Assembly (NCBI GenBank): GCA_958298945.1
Contig: OY282610.1
Coordinates: 47,189,667 to 47,253,666, forward strand
DNA: 64,000 nt
Source of the DNA: Atherix ibis
Lineage: Eukaryota; Arthropoda; Insecta; Diptera; Athericidae
Reading direction: 5' to 3'
Shown: positions 1-11,264 of the stretch, piece by piece
Position numbering within the stretch: the first letter of the stretch is position 1
Layout: the number at the start of each line of letters is the position of its first letter
Program-made: the position numbers and the translations under genes
Notes under the pieces: generated by a model
The model's database searches: none
What the model saw: the letters and a program-made list of their open reading frames with translations, nothing else
Told to the model about the DNA's origin: nothing

Positions 1-325
1 TGGTTATGAATTTACGCTGTAATTTAGCTTTATTGGTGCGAAATATCACCAAACACTTGATTAGAATACCCTTACCATGCTGTTTATGTTCCATTGTGCA
101 CAAATGCGGCACCCATCATATGCACAGTTTTCTCATATCTACAATTTTTTGTCGGTATGCGATGTGCAGAACTTTTTGAAATGACTACCATGTCTGATAG
201 CTACCGCAGTTTCAGTCGACGATCATCCAACACCATTTTGTGGATTTTCTTCACTATTTCTAGCGTAGTGACCTCATTTTGGCGACCATTAGGATGTTCG
301 TCTTCGCAGCTCATACGGCGTCATT
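1..325 (-). pseudogene. Decayed mariner transposase fragment cut by window edge
   Basis: Read on the minus strand, this stretch gives mariner-type pieces. Around 325-150 there is a helix-turn-helix region with the string IVKKIHKMVLDDRRLK, followed by a SKSSAHRI-like segment. After a frame change, about 120-1 reads RWVPHLCTMEHKQ and then FRTNKAKLQRKFIT, which is the linker just before the first catalytic DETW of mariner transposases. Seen directly: stops and frame changes, no open frame above 60 codons on this strand. The plus-strand frame at 94-414 is its antisense shadow. The catalytic part would lie left of the window. I saw no terminal inverted repeat at the right side, so the right limit is approximate. 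The family call is fairly sure; the subfamily is not assigned. Confidence 0.75.
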
Positions 326-2264
326 TAAATTCTAGGAGCCAATATTTTTTTATATTAAACAAAGGAACCGAACACAACCTCTCCCCCCCCCCCTTCCCCC
401 TCCGCCCAGGGTAGAATCTAGCTCAGTTTCGATATTGGTTGAATTTAAACCTTTCAAATAAAAGCATTTTGTTTTTATGTTAACAAATTCACTGTCAAAC
501 AGCTGTCAAACAGATACTAAATAATGCAGCATCATCAAACTTTAAATTTGAGCTTTATAAAGCTGGTAATTTCAATGATAGTAATTTTTTTCATACAACA
601 ACGGGCATTTATAAATCAGGTCAGTTACTTCTCGAACTACCCCTGTATATCGTTGCGCCAAATATTGCTGTTCCATTTTTCGTAACGGACTACAAATATG
701 CAATTTTTCTGTGTACGAGATTATTTAACAACCATTTTTATTTTAAACCTAAAACCCTTCTTTTTAACATAGACTATAAAATTTAATTTAATTTTGAATT
801 TGATCTAAAAAAATATATGTTACCCTCAATAACTACCCTCAATACCATAGCATTTTCAATTAATTCAGACAAGGATATTAATTTTTTACAATTTGAGAAT
901 TAAATTAATTTTTTTTGTTAAGAAATGAGTTCAAATTCCAATTAAAGGTTTTTTTTTAGTATTTATTTAAATTGATGGAAAAACAATAAAATAATTTCGA
1001 TCGATAAAATTCCTTGCAATCAATTAGATGGAATTAAAAATATTTTAAAAAAATGCACAAGATTTTTTCCATTTTAATTTGGAACATTATTTCTTAATAG
1101 TTATTATATAAATATGTACTTTTTGAAATCTATTTATTTGTATGCATCATAGTATAGGTGACAGTAATCAAAATAACTACTCGTAAAATAATTTCCTAAT
1201 CGTATAGATACCTTAAATAGCCGATAATATAGGAAAATATACATAAAAATTTTATATGCATATGACCGAATAAATTATTCACCAAATATACCATTTTCTT
1301 TTAGAAGAAATTACTAAATCAAAGAAAAAAAAACCAAACAAATCTCCAAAATTTTTTTTATTTTTTTACCCAACATTTTTTGTTTTAATATTAATTTTTT
1401 TAATTTTTCAAGAGCAAAATATCAATGAAAAATCACTTTTATGGATATTCATTTAAAACAATTCCTAAAACATAAATCTTAAAAAATTTAACTCAAAAAA
1501 AAAAAACATTATTCAAAGATGTAAAAAATTCCAATATTTTTCTTTGAATTCAAACATTTTATTTTGTTAATTTTATTCATAATTTTTAATAATTTTTGCT
1601 AAATTCTTTGAAATTTTTTTTTTCCTTCTTCAATAATTTATAAAATTTAATTTTTAATTTATCAATCGAATTCTCAAAATGTATTTTTTTTTCGACAATC
1701 TTAATTAATTTATTATAATAATTGAAAAAATAATCGTATTTCATAAAAACAACATGTTACGACTATCAAAAAATTTATAATAAACAATAAGAAAATACAG
1801 AAATTGAGGAGGGAGTATCAAGCATATTTAAAGAGAGTTTCGAATTCATTTTTTATTATTTAAATTCAGATAATTTTACAAACTATAAGAAAAAACAGAA
1901 TCAAGCAATTTTTAAAAGAGTTTTTAAGTAAATATTTTAAGGAAATCTATAAAATGTTTAAAATAGAGATTTAAAATTTAAATTAATAAGGGAAGTGTGA
2001 GATAGGCAACTAATATTTAATGATAAAAGCTTAAATATATATATTTTTTTACTACAAAATAAATATATAAAATAATAAAGAGCAATTAACCGAAATTTTT
2101 TTTAAAAAAAAAACCACATTTATAAAAATAAAAACACTCTTAAATCATATTCAACTTTCCACACATTATCAATAATAATTAATGGTTAACTTTTTCTTTA
2201 AAATTATTGTAAAAAATATTACCAATTCATTTATTTATTATTTAATATTCAACAATATTACATA
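326..2264. other. AT-rich intronic or intergenic stretch, nothing recognised
   Basis: Very AT-rich with many homopolymer A and T runs. Plus-strand frames are short. A C-rich run sits at about 382-408. No exon with credible splice sites and no mobile-element ends were recognised here. It is probably intron of the calcium-channel gene if the 3898 exon is real. Confidence 0.5.
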
Positions 2265-3483
2265 CCAGGTGTATAAGCTTAAATCCGCTGTTTTTTAGTC
2301 AAAAAAACACATGTTTTTTTCATAGAAACCAAAAACAAATTTATTCAAAGTATTTGGCCTTGCTAGGTACACATTTTTTCCATCTCTCGGGCAATTAGTG
2401 GATACCACGCAGAAAAAATTCCTTCTCTTTCGAGGCAAACCACTCATCAAGCCATTTTCGGACGTCTTCGTAAGAATCGAAGTGCTGCTCAGGGAGCGCG
2501 TGGCCCATCGACGAAAACAGGTGGTAGTCGGAAGGTGCCAGGTCTGGTGAATAAGCGGGGTATAGTAGCACCTCCCAGTTAAGTGTTTCCAAGTAGTTTC
2601 GGACCATTTTTGACGTGTGCGATGGTGCGTTGTCGTGAAGGAAAATCAGCTTGTCATGTCTATGTTGAGAACCCTTCCTTTTTTCACGCAGAGCATGGTG
2701 CAATTTGATCAGTTGTTAGGCATTGACAGTTTCACCAGGTTTCAACATCTCATAGTAGACGATACCCTGCTGATCCCACCAAACGCACAGCATCGTCTTC
2801 CGTCCGAAGCGATTTGGTCTTGGGGAAGATGTTGATGGTTGGCTGGGATTAACCCATAATTTTTTGCGTTTAGGATTCTCGAAATATATCCAGTTTTCAT
2901 CGCCTGTCACAATCCGATGCAGGAACGACTTTCTTTTTTGTCTGGCGAGCAAGATTTCGCATGTGTTTTGGCGTCGCTCCATTTGCCTATCGTCCAACTC
3001 ATGCTGCACCCATTTTCCGATCTTTTCAATCTTACCCATGGCCCGTAGACAAATGGAAATGGCTGGTTGAGAAACACACAATTGCTTCGCAAGCATTTTT
3101 TCCGATTGGGTATCGTCTTCGTCCAAAAGAGGCTGCAATTGATGGTCCTCAACCTTCCTAGACCGATTTTCACGCTTCTTGTCCCACAAGTCAAAATTGC
3201 CATCTTTGAACCGACGAAACCAATCTCAGCACATTGTTTCCGATAAAGCACTGTCACTATAGGTATTCGATGCGATTCGGCAGCCGATTTCTTCAAATTG
3301 AAGCAGAAAAGCAGAACTTTCCGCATATGCTCTTTTTCTGGCACAAAACTAGACATGATTACCAAAGGAAAAATGTATGTTATGGTACGAAATTGCTGAC
3401 AATGTTCGCTGATTAATGCTGACAGATGTCAAACTCACTCACGCCATCTATGACCAAACAGCGAATTTAGCTTATACACCTGA
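2265..3483 (-). mobile_element. Mos1-like mariner (mauritiana subfamily), full length but dead
   Basis: The ends form an inverted repeat of about 27 bp. The left end begins CCAGGTGTATAAGC and the right end, reverse-complemented, begins TCAGGTGTATAAGC; both continue into CGCTGTTT. This resembles the Mos1 terminal repeat. The left flank is TA (2263-2264); the right flank reads CA instead of TA, so the target duplication has mutated. The span of about 1.22 kb is slightly below the 1.28 kb of Mos1. The transposase lies inside on the minus strand. It is an intron insertion between the window start and the candidate exon at 3898. Confidence 0.9.
2341..3356 (-). pseudogene. Mos1-like mariner transposase, frameshifted
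   Basis: A cut-and-paste transposase of the DD34D type. The minus strand starts MSSFVPEKEHMRKVLLFCFN at 3356 and ends in PERWKKC...KYFE with TAA at 2341-2343, about 338 codons against 345 for Mos1. The three catalytic aspartates are visible: GDENW (near 2905), HDNAPSHTS (near 2630) and SDYHLF (near 2525), with 34 residues between the second and third. It is broken: the first ~45 codons (to 3189-3240) are in a different frame from the middle, a stop follows GETVNA near 2713, and another stop follows RGIH at 2392-2394. The HTH and WVQHELDDRQ linker segments are recognisable. Non-functional as read, but young enough to align end to end with Mos1. Confidence 0.88.
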
Positions 3484-3897
3484 CAAATATATTTCTTTAA
3501 TTTTAAAAACTAATATAGATTTTTTTAATGTTTTATTTTTTTTTTTTTTGATTTTATATGAAATAAAATTGAAAATAATATTCAAAATGCGAAATTCGTT
3601 GTTCATTTATGAAAATCTCACTTCACTCACTTCAAGAAAATTCTCCATTGAAAAATTTTATTTTTAAGTTCTTAATTTCTTAATTTTATTTTTTAAATTC
3701 AAAAAAGAAAATTTCTTCAAATCAGATAAAACTTTGAAATTTTCCATTATTTCCATTAATATTTTTTGATAATTTTCTTAAATTATATATTACAAAATTT
3801 TTATTAATAATATAAATATCATATAATAACTACAATATTTGAATAATTTTTTTATAATTATTTCAATTATTATGATGGCCCTGTTATTTTTTCGCAG
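3484..3897 (+). other. AT-rich intron upstream of candidate exon
   Basis: AT-rich sequence with T runs. It ends in TTTTTTCGCAG at 3887-3897, a good polypyrimidine tract and splice acceptor. The frame at 3416-3667 begins in the mariner end and is not credible as a gene. Confidence 0.45.
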
Positions 3898-3945
3898 GCT
3901 AAAAAAGATGATGAAACGAAAAATAGTCCTTCGGCCAATCAGCCG
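3898..3945 (+). CDS. cac: Candidate small internal exon of the cac calcium-channel gene
   Basis: A 48-nt stretch encodes AKKDDETKNSPSANQP in phase 0. It is preceded by a pyrimidine-rich CGCAG acceptor and followed by GTATAT, an acceptable donor. It stands out from its surroundings by base composition (GATGATGAAACG..., TCGGCCAATCAGCCG). It could join in phase 0 to the exon at 25024, which also starts in phase 0. The peptide is hydrophilic and carries no channel landmark, so assignment to cac rests on strand, phase and position only. It would lie in the poorly conserved cytoplasmic C-tail. The intron to the next exon would be about 21 kb. It could instead belong to another gene or be chance; RNA data would settle it. 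Confidence 0.45.
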
Positions 3946-6861
3946 GTATATGTTAATTTCTTAATTTCTTTTTTCTATTATATTTTTTTTTTTAAATAAA
4001 TTTATTTAATATACATATATGAATAGATATATATATATATATATGCATATATACAAATATATATGCATATATAAATATAAATACATACATACATATACAT
4101 GTCCAAAGAATAATAATTTGCAATCAATTTAAATAATTAATCATATCTAATTGGAATATTCTTTTAAGGCCTTCTAGGGAGTCTAATCTACTAGATATAA
4201 TTTCTTAATAATTAATCAAAAAATCTCAAATTCAAATTGTTAAAAAGAAATACACTCTCTACAGAGAGGACAGTAATAAATAAAAATAATTTCAACAAAA
4301 AAAAACTTTTTCTAAAATATTTTCAAAAAATTAAATTTAAAAAAAAAAAACGAACACACATACACGTATATGAATGTATAGTTATATATATAAATAAATA
4401 CTCTTATATTTAATATATATTTACTTACCTTATAAATTATTCTTGCTATTTGAATTATAATTTTCTTTTTATAAATTAAATTGTATATTAAAAACTTTTA
4501 TCTTACACTTAAAGTTAAAAAAACCAAAAAAAACAATAACAATACAAAATAGTTGAAATTAATAAAATTTATTTAATTTGTTTGTTTGTTTGTTTGTTCG
4601 GTTGTTTGTTTGTTTGGTTGTTTGTTTAATTGATTGAATTAATTTTGATTTAATTAAAAAAATTTTTAAACATCATAAATTTACTTACTTTCTTTTCAAC
4701 AATCTTTTTTTATATACAATATATATTTTTTTTTAAATATTGCTACTCGTAAATAAAACAATGTCTTATCTTATATGCTATTCATCTTCACACCTACCAT
4801 ACATACCATCTATTCATTTTCATAATTTTTTAAAGTTTTTAATATTTTTAATAAAAAAAAAGCAAATACAAAATTAAATCTTACAACAACAAAAAAACAC
4901 CATTTATTAAATTGTTCACTTAAATAATTTGACGTATTTTTTAATGTTCTTCTAACTTTTTCATATAAAAATTTCAAAAAATTTTTTTTCTTTTATTCAA
5001 TAAATTCTTAATGTTTATAATTAGTTACCGAAAAATCTCTTGAATGATATTTCTACAATTATTATAATTCTTACTTCTATCCTTTGGAAATGATACCAAA
5101 AATCTAATAAATAGTATATATTTTCGAGTTAGAAATATTTTATTATTAATGTGAAATTTTTATTTAATTAATTAAATATTTTTATAATAATACATTTTTC
5201 TTTTATAACGAAAATGAAAGATTCTTCTTATACACACTTGGAAAAGTTTACTTTAATTATGCTTTTCTTAATTTGTTTATTTTATATCATGAAAATCAAT
5301 ACGACTATTCTAATATATTTTAATGTATTTATTGTCTTTTCTATTAATATTAAGTGAATCTTTAATTTTTATATTAACAAAAATAAATTGTTTCTTCGGA
5401 AATAAAACACACACAAAAAATTCTGATTTCTATGGAATTTTCTATTTTGTTATATGGCTTGGACCTTTCAATTTAAATTCCTGTTTTAGAGACTTATTGC
5501 AGGACTTTTGAGTTAATTAAAACCATTTTTCCCTTTTCATAATGAAAAAAATATAGCCCAATGACACCTTATCCAAAAAAAACCAAAAAAAAAACCAGTC
5601 TAGTTTAGTGTACTTTTTCATAGTTACTCGTTGGTTTTCGAAACGTTATATACGAAAGTTTTTCTTAATGACGAATCTACTCGTTTTGCTCGAAATGATC
5701 CTCATAGCAGATGGAAATTTTGGTTGAAAAATTAGCATCCAAAGCGGTTTTTTTCAGCACCCAATTTGCATTTTTTGTTGTTAAACAATCTTTAATAGAA
5801 AATAAAAAACTTTCGATTAAATAAATGTTACCTTGATCGGTATATATACTCGTGTAAAATTGCAGGACTTTTATTTCTTCATGAATATTTTTGTGTATTT
5901 TGCAATATTCTTAAATTTTCAAAAATTAAGGAAAATTTACACAAAAAGAATTCAAACATGAAGGAAATGATTCCTTGTATAATCTGCTTTTTAAAAATAT
6001 CCTCTCTCATTCGCCAGAACTGGCAGAATATTTTCAACAAAATAAGCTCCCTGTTTGAATATCCATAAACCAGATTCATACTTTTCAATATCTAGCATAC
6101 CTTATATCCTTCTTGTTTCTATTTTTATTGCTTAAAAAAATATTTAAAATTTTATAGAGCTAATCATGCTTTGATGGAAATTGTAAACGGAAGCTTCTAT
6201 TATTTCTCACTTATTAAAATCCGTTTACTTTCTAATTAAATGTGCCATAATGGTAACTGTATTTTCATAAAACTTTGATAATCTTTTCGAAAGGTTCTGT
6301 ATTTATTCATCCTCTTTTTCTCTTTTTCATAGTAAATTTACTGGCAGTAATTATGAACTATTTTTTACAAATGCAAATATATTTTTTCGTAGCGTTGTCT
6401 TATATTTATTGCGTTAAAGTATATTTTATATAATGAAATTCCCTTATCCTTGCGCCAACCAAATAATTATTATCTATGATCAGAATCTCCTATTATTTCT
6501 ATGTATCTATTTTCCTTTTAACATTCCTTTTGGAATATGGGGACCTACTAACAAATGTTCTAATTACATTTTGTATCAGTTTTAAGATCACATATTCGTC
6601 ATTGCTTAGCAGATGATCATGCAGTTTTTGTGCAGTTTTGGTGCGATTCCATGATTTGACCAGTAGGAGGCGCGGCAATTATTGTGCATTTCAGGTTGTT
6701 GTCTTTTACCAATACGGGTGTTTATTCACGATTGATTTTTCTTTCAAAAGCTGGTTGTGATGCTTCCATGTATCTAATGGCTGATCGGTTTTTTAGGTGT
6801 TTTGGCCGCACTAAATGCCTTAGGAAAGGATTATGGGATAAGGACTTAGCGTAAGACCATA
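3946..6861 (+). other. Long AT-rich intron segment with simple repeats
   Basis: Mostly A/T runs. It contains an (AT)n/ATATGC tract at about 4025-4080, a (TTTG)n tract at 4577-4630 and several AAAAAC runs. From about 5550 to 6850 the sequence is less AT-rich and has mixed composition. I could not match that part to a known element in either strand. Confidence 0.5.
4577..4630. repeat. (TTTG)n microsatellite, imperfect
   Basis: About twelve TTTG units, interrupted by TTCGG and TTGG variants. Simple-sequence repeat inside the intron. Confidence 0.9.
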
Positions 6862-8153
6862 CGAGGGTCGTTCAATAAGTTCTTAGAAAAAGATAGAAAA
6901 AAACTGTTTTTTAAAAAAAAAAAATTTAATTGTTGAACATAATCTCCTTTTAGCTCTGTACACTTTTCCAACCGTTTTTCCAAAATTTTTATCCCGTCCA
7001 AAAAATACGATTTCGAAAGTTCTGCAAAATACTCATCCGTTTGAGCAATGACGTCCTCGTTGGAAGTGAACCGTCGTCCGCCAAGCCATTTCTTCAGATT
7101 GGTAAAAAGAAAATAGTCACTCGGGGCCAAATCTGGTGAATAAGCGGGGTGCTGCAACAATTCCATTCTCAATTTCACAATTTTGGCCATAGAAACAGCG
7201 CAGATGTGCACACTCGCATTGTCCTGATGCAAGAGGATTTTTTTCTTCTTTAGGTTTCTCTTTGATTTCCTCGCTCAACCGTTGCAATAACGACGCGTAA
7301 TACGCTCCTGTTATTGTTTTTCCTTTTTCCAAGTAGTCGATAAAAATGATGCCCTGCGAATCCCAAAAGACCGTGACCATCACCTTGCCGGCAGATGGCA
7401 CAGTTTTTGCCTTCTTCGGAGCCCGTTCACCCTTGAAAATCCACTGTGATGACTGTCTCTTCGTTTCTGGAGTGTAGTAGTGTATCCAGGTTTCATCCAG
7501 AGTGACATATCGACGAAAGAATTCGGCAGGATTGCGATGAAAGAGTGCCAACATAGCCTCATAGTCCACTGCACGATTGCGCTTATTCTCCTCTGAGAGC
7601 AAACGCGGCACCCATTTTGCCGAAATTTTTTTCACAGACAATTTTTCATGTAAAATTGACGCGACTCTACCTTGTGATATGCCCGTGGCCTCAACTAATT
7701 CGCGCACTTTAATTCGCCGATCGTTCAAAATCAGATCGTGGATTTTGTCGATGATTTCAGGAGTAGACACCTCAACTGGGTGTCCTGAACGATGTTCATC
7801 TTTTGTGGATGAACGGCCACGTTTAAATTCATTCACCCAATTGTAAACCGTCGCAAACACAGGTGCAGATGTGCCATGAACTGCATCCAACTCGGCTTTG
7901 ATTTCTTTCGGGCTTAAGTCTTTCAAATGGAGATGTTTGATGACAGCCCTAAACTTGCTTTTCTCCATTGTTATGCACAAATAAATGTCGTTTACTTTAA
8001 TTGACGATAGAAATTGACCTACGCTATGGATCGATGATGCTACTACGCTATGGACAGCTTTCCTGTCAATAATACTACTTACAAAAAAAAATCTTTACCG
8101 ACACTACGAGCGCAATTTCTTGGATTTTCTAAGGACTTATTGAACGACCCTCG
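6862..8153 (-). mobile_element. Mariner element, CGAGGGTCGTTCAATAAG ends, copy A
   Basis: Inverted ends CGAGGGTCGTTCAATAAG are visible at 6862 and, reverse-complemented, at 8153. The repeat continues as TTCTTAG or TCCTTAG, so it is about 25-28 bp. TA target duplications flank both sides (6860-6861 and 8154-8155). The length of 1292 bp is normal for mariner. It carries a nearly continuous transposase on the minus strand. A sister copy of the same family lies at 60986-62218 in the same orientation. It appears to have inserted into or beside a tRNA-like SINE remnant at 8156-8215. Confidence 0.95.
6920..7968 (-). pseudogene. Mariner transposase, single main frameshift
   Basis: Starts MEKSKFRAVIKHLHLKD at 7968. 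One open frame carries the HTH region, the linker WVPRLLSEENKRNR, the first catalytic motif LDETWIHYY and the segment VMVTVFWDSQGIIFIDYLEKGKTITG, down to about 7250. There a small indel shifts the frame. The adjacent frame then supplies HQDNASVH (second aspartate), SPDLAPSDYFLF (third aspartate) and a C-terminal KWLGG...ELKGDYV. The 287-codon frame therefore ends in about 35 out-of-frame residues. The original stop also seems lost, since the frame reads on toward the terminal repeat. All three catalytic residues survive, making this the least damaged transposase in the window. The family's usual length is near 345 residues. Not active as read. Confidence 0.9.
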
Positions 8154-8155
8154 TA

Positions 8156-8220
8156 CCTCAGTATGATTCGAATCCACGACACCTTACATAGCAGTTCAGG
8201 ACGCTAATTCAAATATATAA
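8156..8220 (-). repeat. tRNA-like SINE remnant beside mariner copy A
   Basis: On the minus strand a Pol III B-box-like GGATTCGAATC follows GGTGTCGT, matching the layout of the better copy at 9796-9860 (GGGGTCGTAGGTTCGAATC). The mariner at 6862-8153 abuts it and may have split it. Degenerate, and no complete cloverleaf is possible. Confidence 0.4.
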
Positions 8221-8499
8221 GTTTTTCCACATGCAACTGCAACTATTTATATAGTTTTTCAATTAATTAATATGAGAAAAAGTTGTTTAAAAATTAAATT
8301 TGATAAAAATCAAAGTTTCGATCATTTTTTATGGATAAAAATTATTAAATTAAACAGTCTGTCTAATTTATACCTTCTATGCCGTTTTTAAATAATTATT
8401 TACAAGGAAGCACATTATTAGAATAATTTAAACAAATAAAATTACTTTAAGTGTTTTAAAGATTAATATACAAAAAAAATCATTTATAATATCGATCAA
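8221..8499. other. AT-rich spacer, nothing recognised
   Basis: A/T-rich sequence between the SINE-like remnant and the decayed transposase. No exon or element end seen. Confidence 0.5.
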
Positions 8500-9190
8500 A
8501 TGGCCGCTCCTGACCTTGCAGCAAATGTCTTCTGTTTTCAACATGCTTTTCGGGTTAATTCCATTGACTTTATTACCAATGTTTTCTTCGAGTTGTTCAA
8601 TTATCAACTAGTTTAGACCTTCTTCGTAAATAATCCATACAGCAAGAAGTCATGAGCTGCTGAATCACATTTCGGCATAATTCGGTTAGGTTGCAGAGTT
8701 TTCATTGTATTGCGTCCAGTTAAAATCACATGTCGTCCAACACCAATTCGTCCAATTGATAAATGAAAAGGTACCATAAAAGCTCTCTATATCACTTACT
8801 AGTCATAATAACAATATTGGTAACAACTTTCTCATAGAAATACGATCTAATAACACCTGCAGTTCAAGCATCGCCGCACACGCAGTCCTTCTACGAGGGT
8901 GTTAAGATTGTTCGGTCTGGATTTTCACGTCCCATTCAGTCAAATTGCGCTTCTTAACTTGCTAAAATCAGCATCTTACATGAGGAGATTTAAAATCTTT
9001 TTGCTGAATTGCTGTACCTGCACATGATCTCTAGGTTGAAGTTTCTGTATCGCCTAAATTTTTTTACGGGTATAAATGCAAATCTTTATGCATACTATTC
9101 CGAACAACCGTTTGAGAAAGATTCATTTCTGAAGACTCACGGGCTTTCAGCTTTATTTTCAAAAATGGCCAGGCTGCATTCTATTAAATA
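8500..9190 (-). pseudogene. Heavily decayed Tc1/mariner-type transposase
   Basis: Minus-strand reading in shifting frames gives fragments in the order expected of an insect Tc1/mariner-like transposase: DLHLYPYKN near 9080, an FSKKILNLLM-like linker near 9000, a DADFSK...LNG segment near 8950 (where FSDEAHF.LNGYVNKQN is usual), and an MWFQLDA string near 8730 (where WFQQDGA, the second catalytic aspartate, is usual). Every frame has stops. The plus-strand frame at 9009-9194 is its antisense. Same broad lineage as the remnants at 12960-13640 and 36364-37250. I did not find the terminal repeats. Confidence 0.5.
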
Positions 9191-9795
9191 CTAAACAATA
9201 TTTGGAGGCATGTTATTCCAACAATTTTCTTATCCCAGTAATTTATAAATTGCTTTCCTGAAATATTTTTGACAATAATTTTAGATTATTATCTACTCAC
9301 CGCTCTGTAATAATTTAATCGCATTTTCTTGCTATGACTGTCAAATAGCATCTGAATAAATGACAGTTAATTAAAATGGCGTAAAATCGAAGTCGTCAGC
9401 ATAATGGTTGGAGCACAATTCTGACGGGGCCACAACCATATCCTGTCAACGGTTTGTAGATTATCTTGACTTTTATCCAAACTACAAAATTTGAACAACC
9501 GAAAATGCTGTCAAAAATTGAAGAATTTCACCCGATATGATCATGTCATCTGATCAGAATTTCGCCAGACATAACCACAAAAATAACGATAAATTTAGAA
9601 ACAAGATCTAATCCTACGATAAAATTATTTGTAGTTGTCATTCGTTCGGAATTTTGTACCTTACCCTTAAGATTTCGAAGGTTTTAAAATGTTGACATGA
9701 AAAATTTTTTTTGTATCTTATTTGATCTTCAGAACACCGTGTATTATGAAGAAAGGTGAAATATTCAATATTATTCAATTATAATTTATTAATTA
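9191..9795. other. Intron spacer, mixed composition
   Basis: Moderately AT-rich. Possible further debris of the neighbouring transposon at 9340-9560, but no motif I can name. Confidence 0.4.
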
Positions 9796-9862
9796 GTCGA
9801 TAGTATGCTGGACTACCACCATCCAAGGGGTCGTAGGTTCGAATCCCATGCGGTATTTCGTT
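9796..9862 (+). repeat. tRNA-derived SINE head or tRNA pseudogene
   Basis: Contains a perfect Pol III B box GGTTCGAATCCC at 9836-9847. Upstream is an anticodon-arm-like TGGA/TCCA stem (GCTGGACTACCACCATCCAAG) and a weak A-box-like TAGTCGATAGTATGC. There is an apparent duplication of ACC in the anticodon loop, so no normal anticodon can be read. Downstream about 80 bp of unique-looking sequence passes into AT-rich DNA, as in tRNA-derived SINEs. Related B-box remnants occur at 8156-8220, 17560-17610 and 34935-34990. Confidence 0.6.
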
Positions 9863-11121
9863 TCCTTATCTCTGCAACCACCATCCATCATACCGCCTGA
9901 GCACATGGATGCAATAGCGTCTGGAATTAACAAAAACAAACGAACAAAATATAAATAATTTGTAACTTAATAAATCGATTGAACTGTAAAGTTAAAAATG
10001 TTGTTAACCTTCTATATTTTTAAGAACACCATTTAATATTTATAGATGGCCAGTAGCAATAAAAACTCCATTCAATTATTCTATTTGATAAAAATTACCT
10101 TATTAATATTCAACTCTGTTGTGATCTATAAAATTTATTTATTTTTTAGACAAATTCCCACAAAATATCTGATTTAATAATGAAAAAAAAAAAAATTCTT
10201 TCATTCTTGAAACAAAATCATACATTATTAAAAAATAATTTATTAAATTTGATTTGAATGCATTTGCATGATATTTTTAAATTTATATTTGAATTATTTT
10301 AAAAACATTCTCTTTATACTCGTATAATACCATTTTATAAAACATATAAACACATTTCATATCATTCTCTTATATATATAACATCTTATAAAGCTAGTTT
10401 TAGATAGAAATACGATCGGCTAATGATATTTTTGCTTGCATCTCTCAAATTAAAAATTTATCAATTCATAAAAGTTTGTCATTTTTTTTTATAAATTATA
10501 ATAATCTGGAAAAAAACAACTATTAAATAAAATCATTTAATAAAAAAATAACGTCTAATTTCTAAAATTTTTTTCAATATCGATATAAAAATATCTTTAA
10601 GCATAAAAAAGGAATAAAAAAAAAAATATGCTATAAAATTTTTATATTAACTCTAATTAAAAATGAGAATTCGGTCTATGCTTTATTTTATTATTTATTT
10701 TTAACACTATTAATTTTATTTAAAAAAAAAATGTTTTACCTAATTTTTTCTTAAATTTATTATTTTATTTCAAATTTTCTCTTTTTTATTGTTCTACTTT
10801 GGTCTGTTTTTATTGCAAAGATACAAAATTTTGAAATACATATAAGAAATAAATTTATAGTTAAATTATTAATAATATTAAAAAGTTTTTCCTTAGTGTA
10901 GTGTTTCTTTATATTGAATTGTTTTTATTTTTTTTTTTTTTTTTTTGCTAGAAAAATAAGTCTGATTAAATATAAGATCAATAATTATAACAATTAGTTG
11001 TAAAAGACATAAAAAATATGGTTGCATTTATCAAAAACTTTTGATCAGAGATATACTATATTTAATTGTGGTGAAAAATGAGGGACTGTACAAAAAAAAT
11101 AAGGACTTTTAGGTTAAAATA
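9863..11121. other. AT-rich intron, nothing recognised
   Basis: Dominated by A and T runs. No exon candidate or transposon end found. Confidence 0.5.
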
Positions 11122-11235
11122 ATATTTCTTTAAAATACATATTAAAACAAGAAAATATGATTTCTTGCGATATTTTGGTATAAATATCGCAAGAAAATCA
11201 TATTTTCTTGTTTTAATATGTATTTTAAAGAAATA
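11122..11235. repeat. Near-perfect 114-bp palindrome (hairpin)
   Basis: The left arm (11122-11175) and right arm (11182-11235) are reverse complements apart from one base in an A run. A 6-nt TGGTAT loop separates them. The arms include ATACATATTAAAACAAG and GATTTCTTGCGATATT. Immediately downstream, 11241-11264 repeats GATTTCTTGCGATATTTTGGTAT once more in the left-arm orientation, so the inner part is present three times. On an RNA this would fold into a ~54-bp stem. Confidence 0.95.
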
Positions 11236-11264
11236 ATAAAGATTTCTTGCGATATTTTGGTATA

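Noticed and set aside
7577..7846. 89-codon plus-strand frame (and its counterpart at 61642-61905)
   Set aside because: Both are antisense of the same transposase region in mariner copies A and B; conserved only because the copies are related.
9796..9862. Functional tRNA gene
   Set aside because: The B box is good but the anticodon loop is too long and the acceptor stem does not pair, so a SINE head or pseudogene is more likely.
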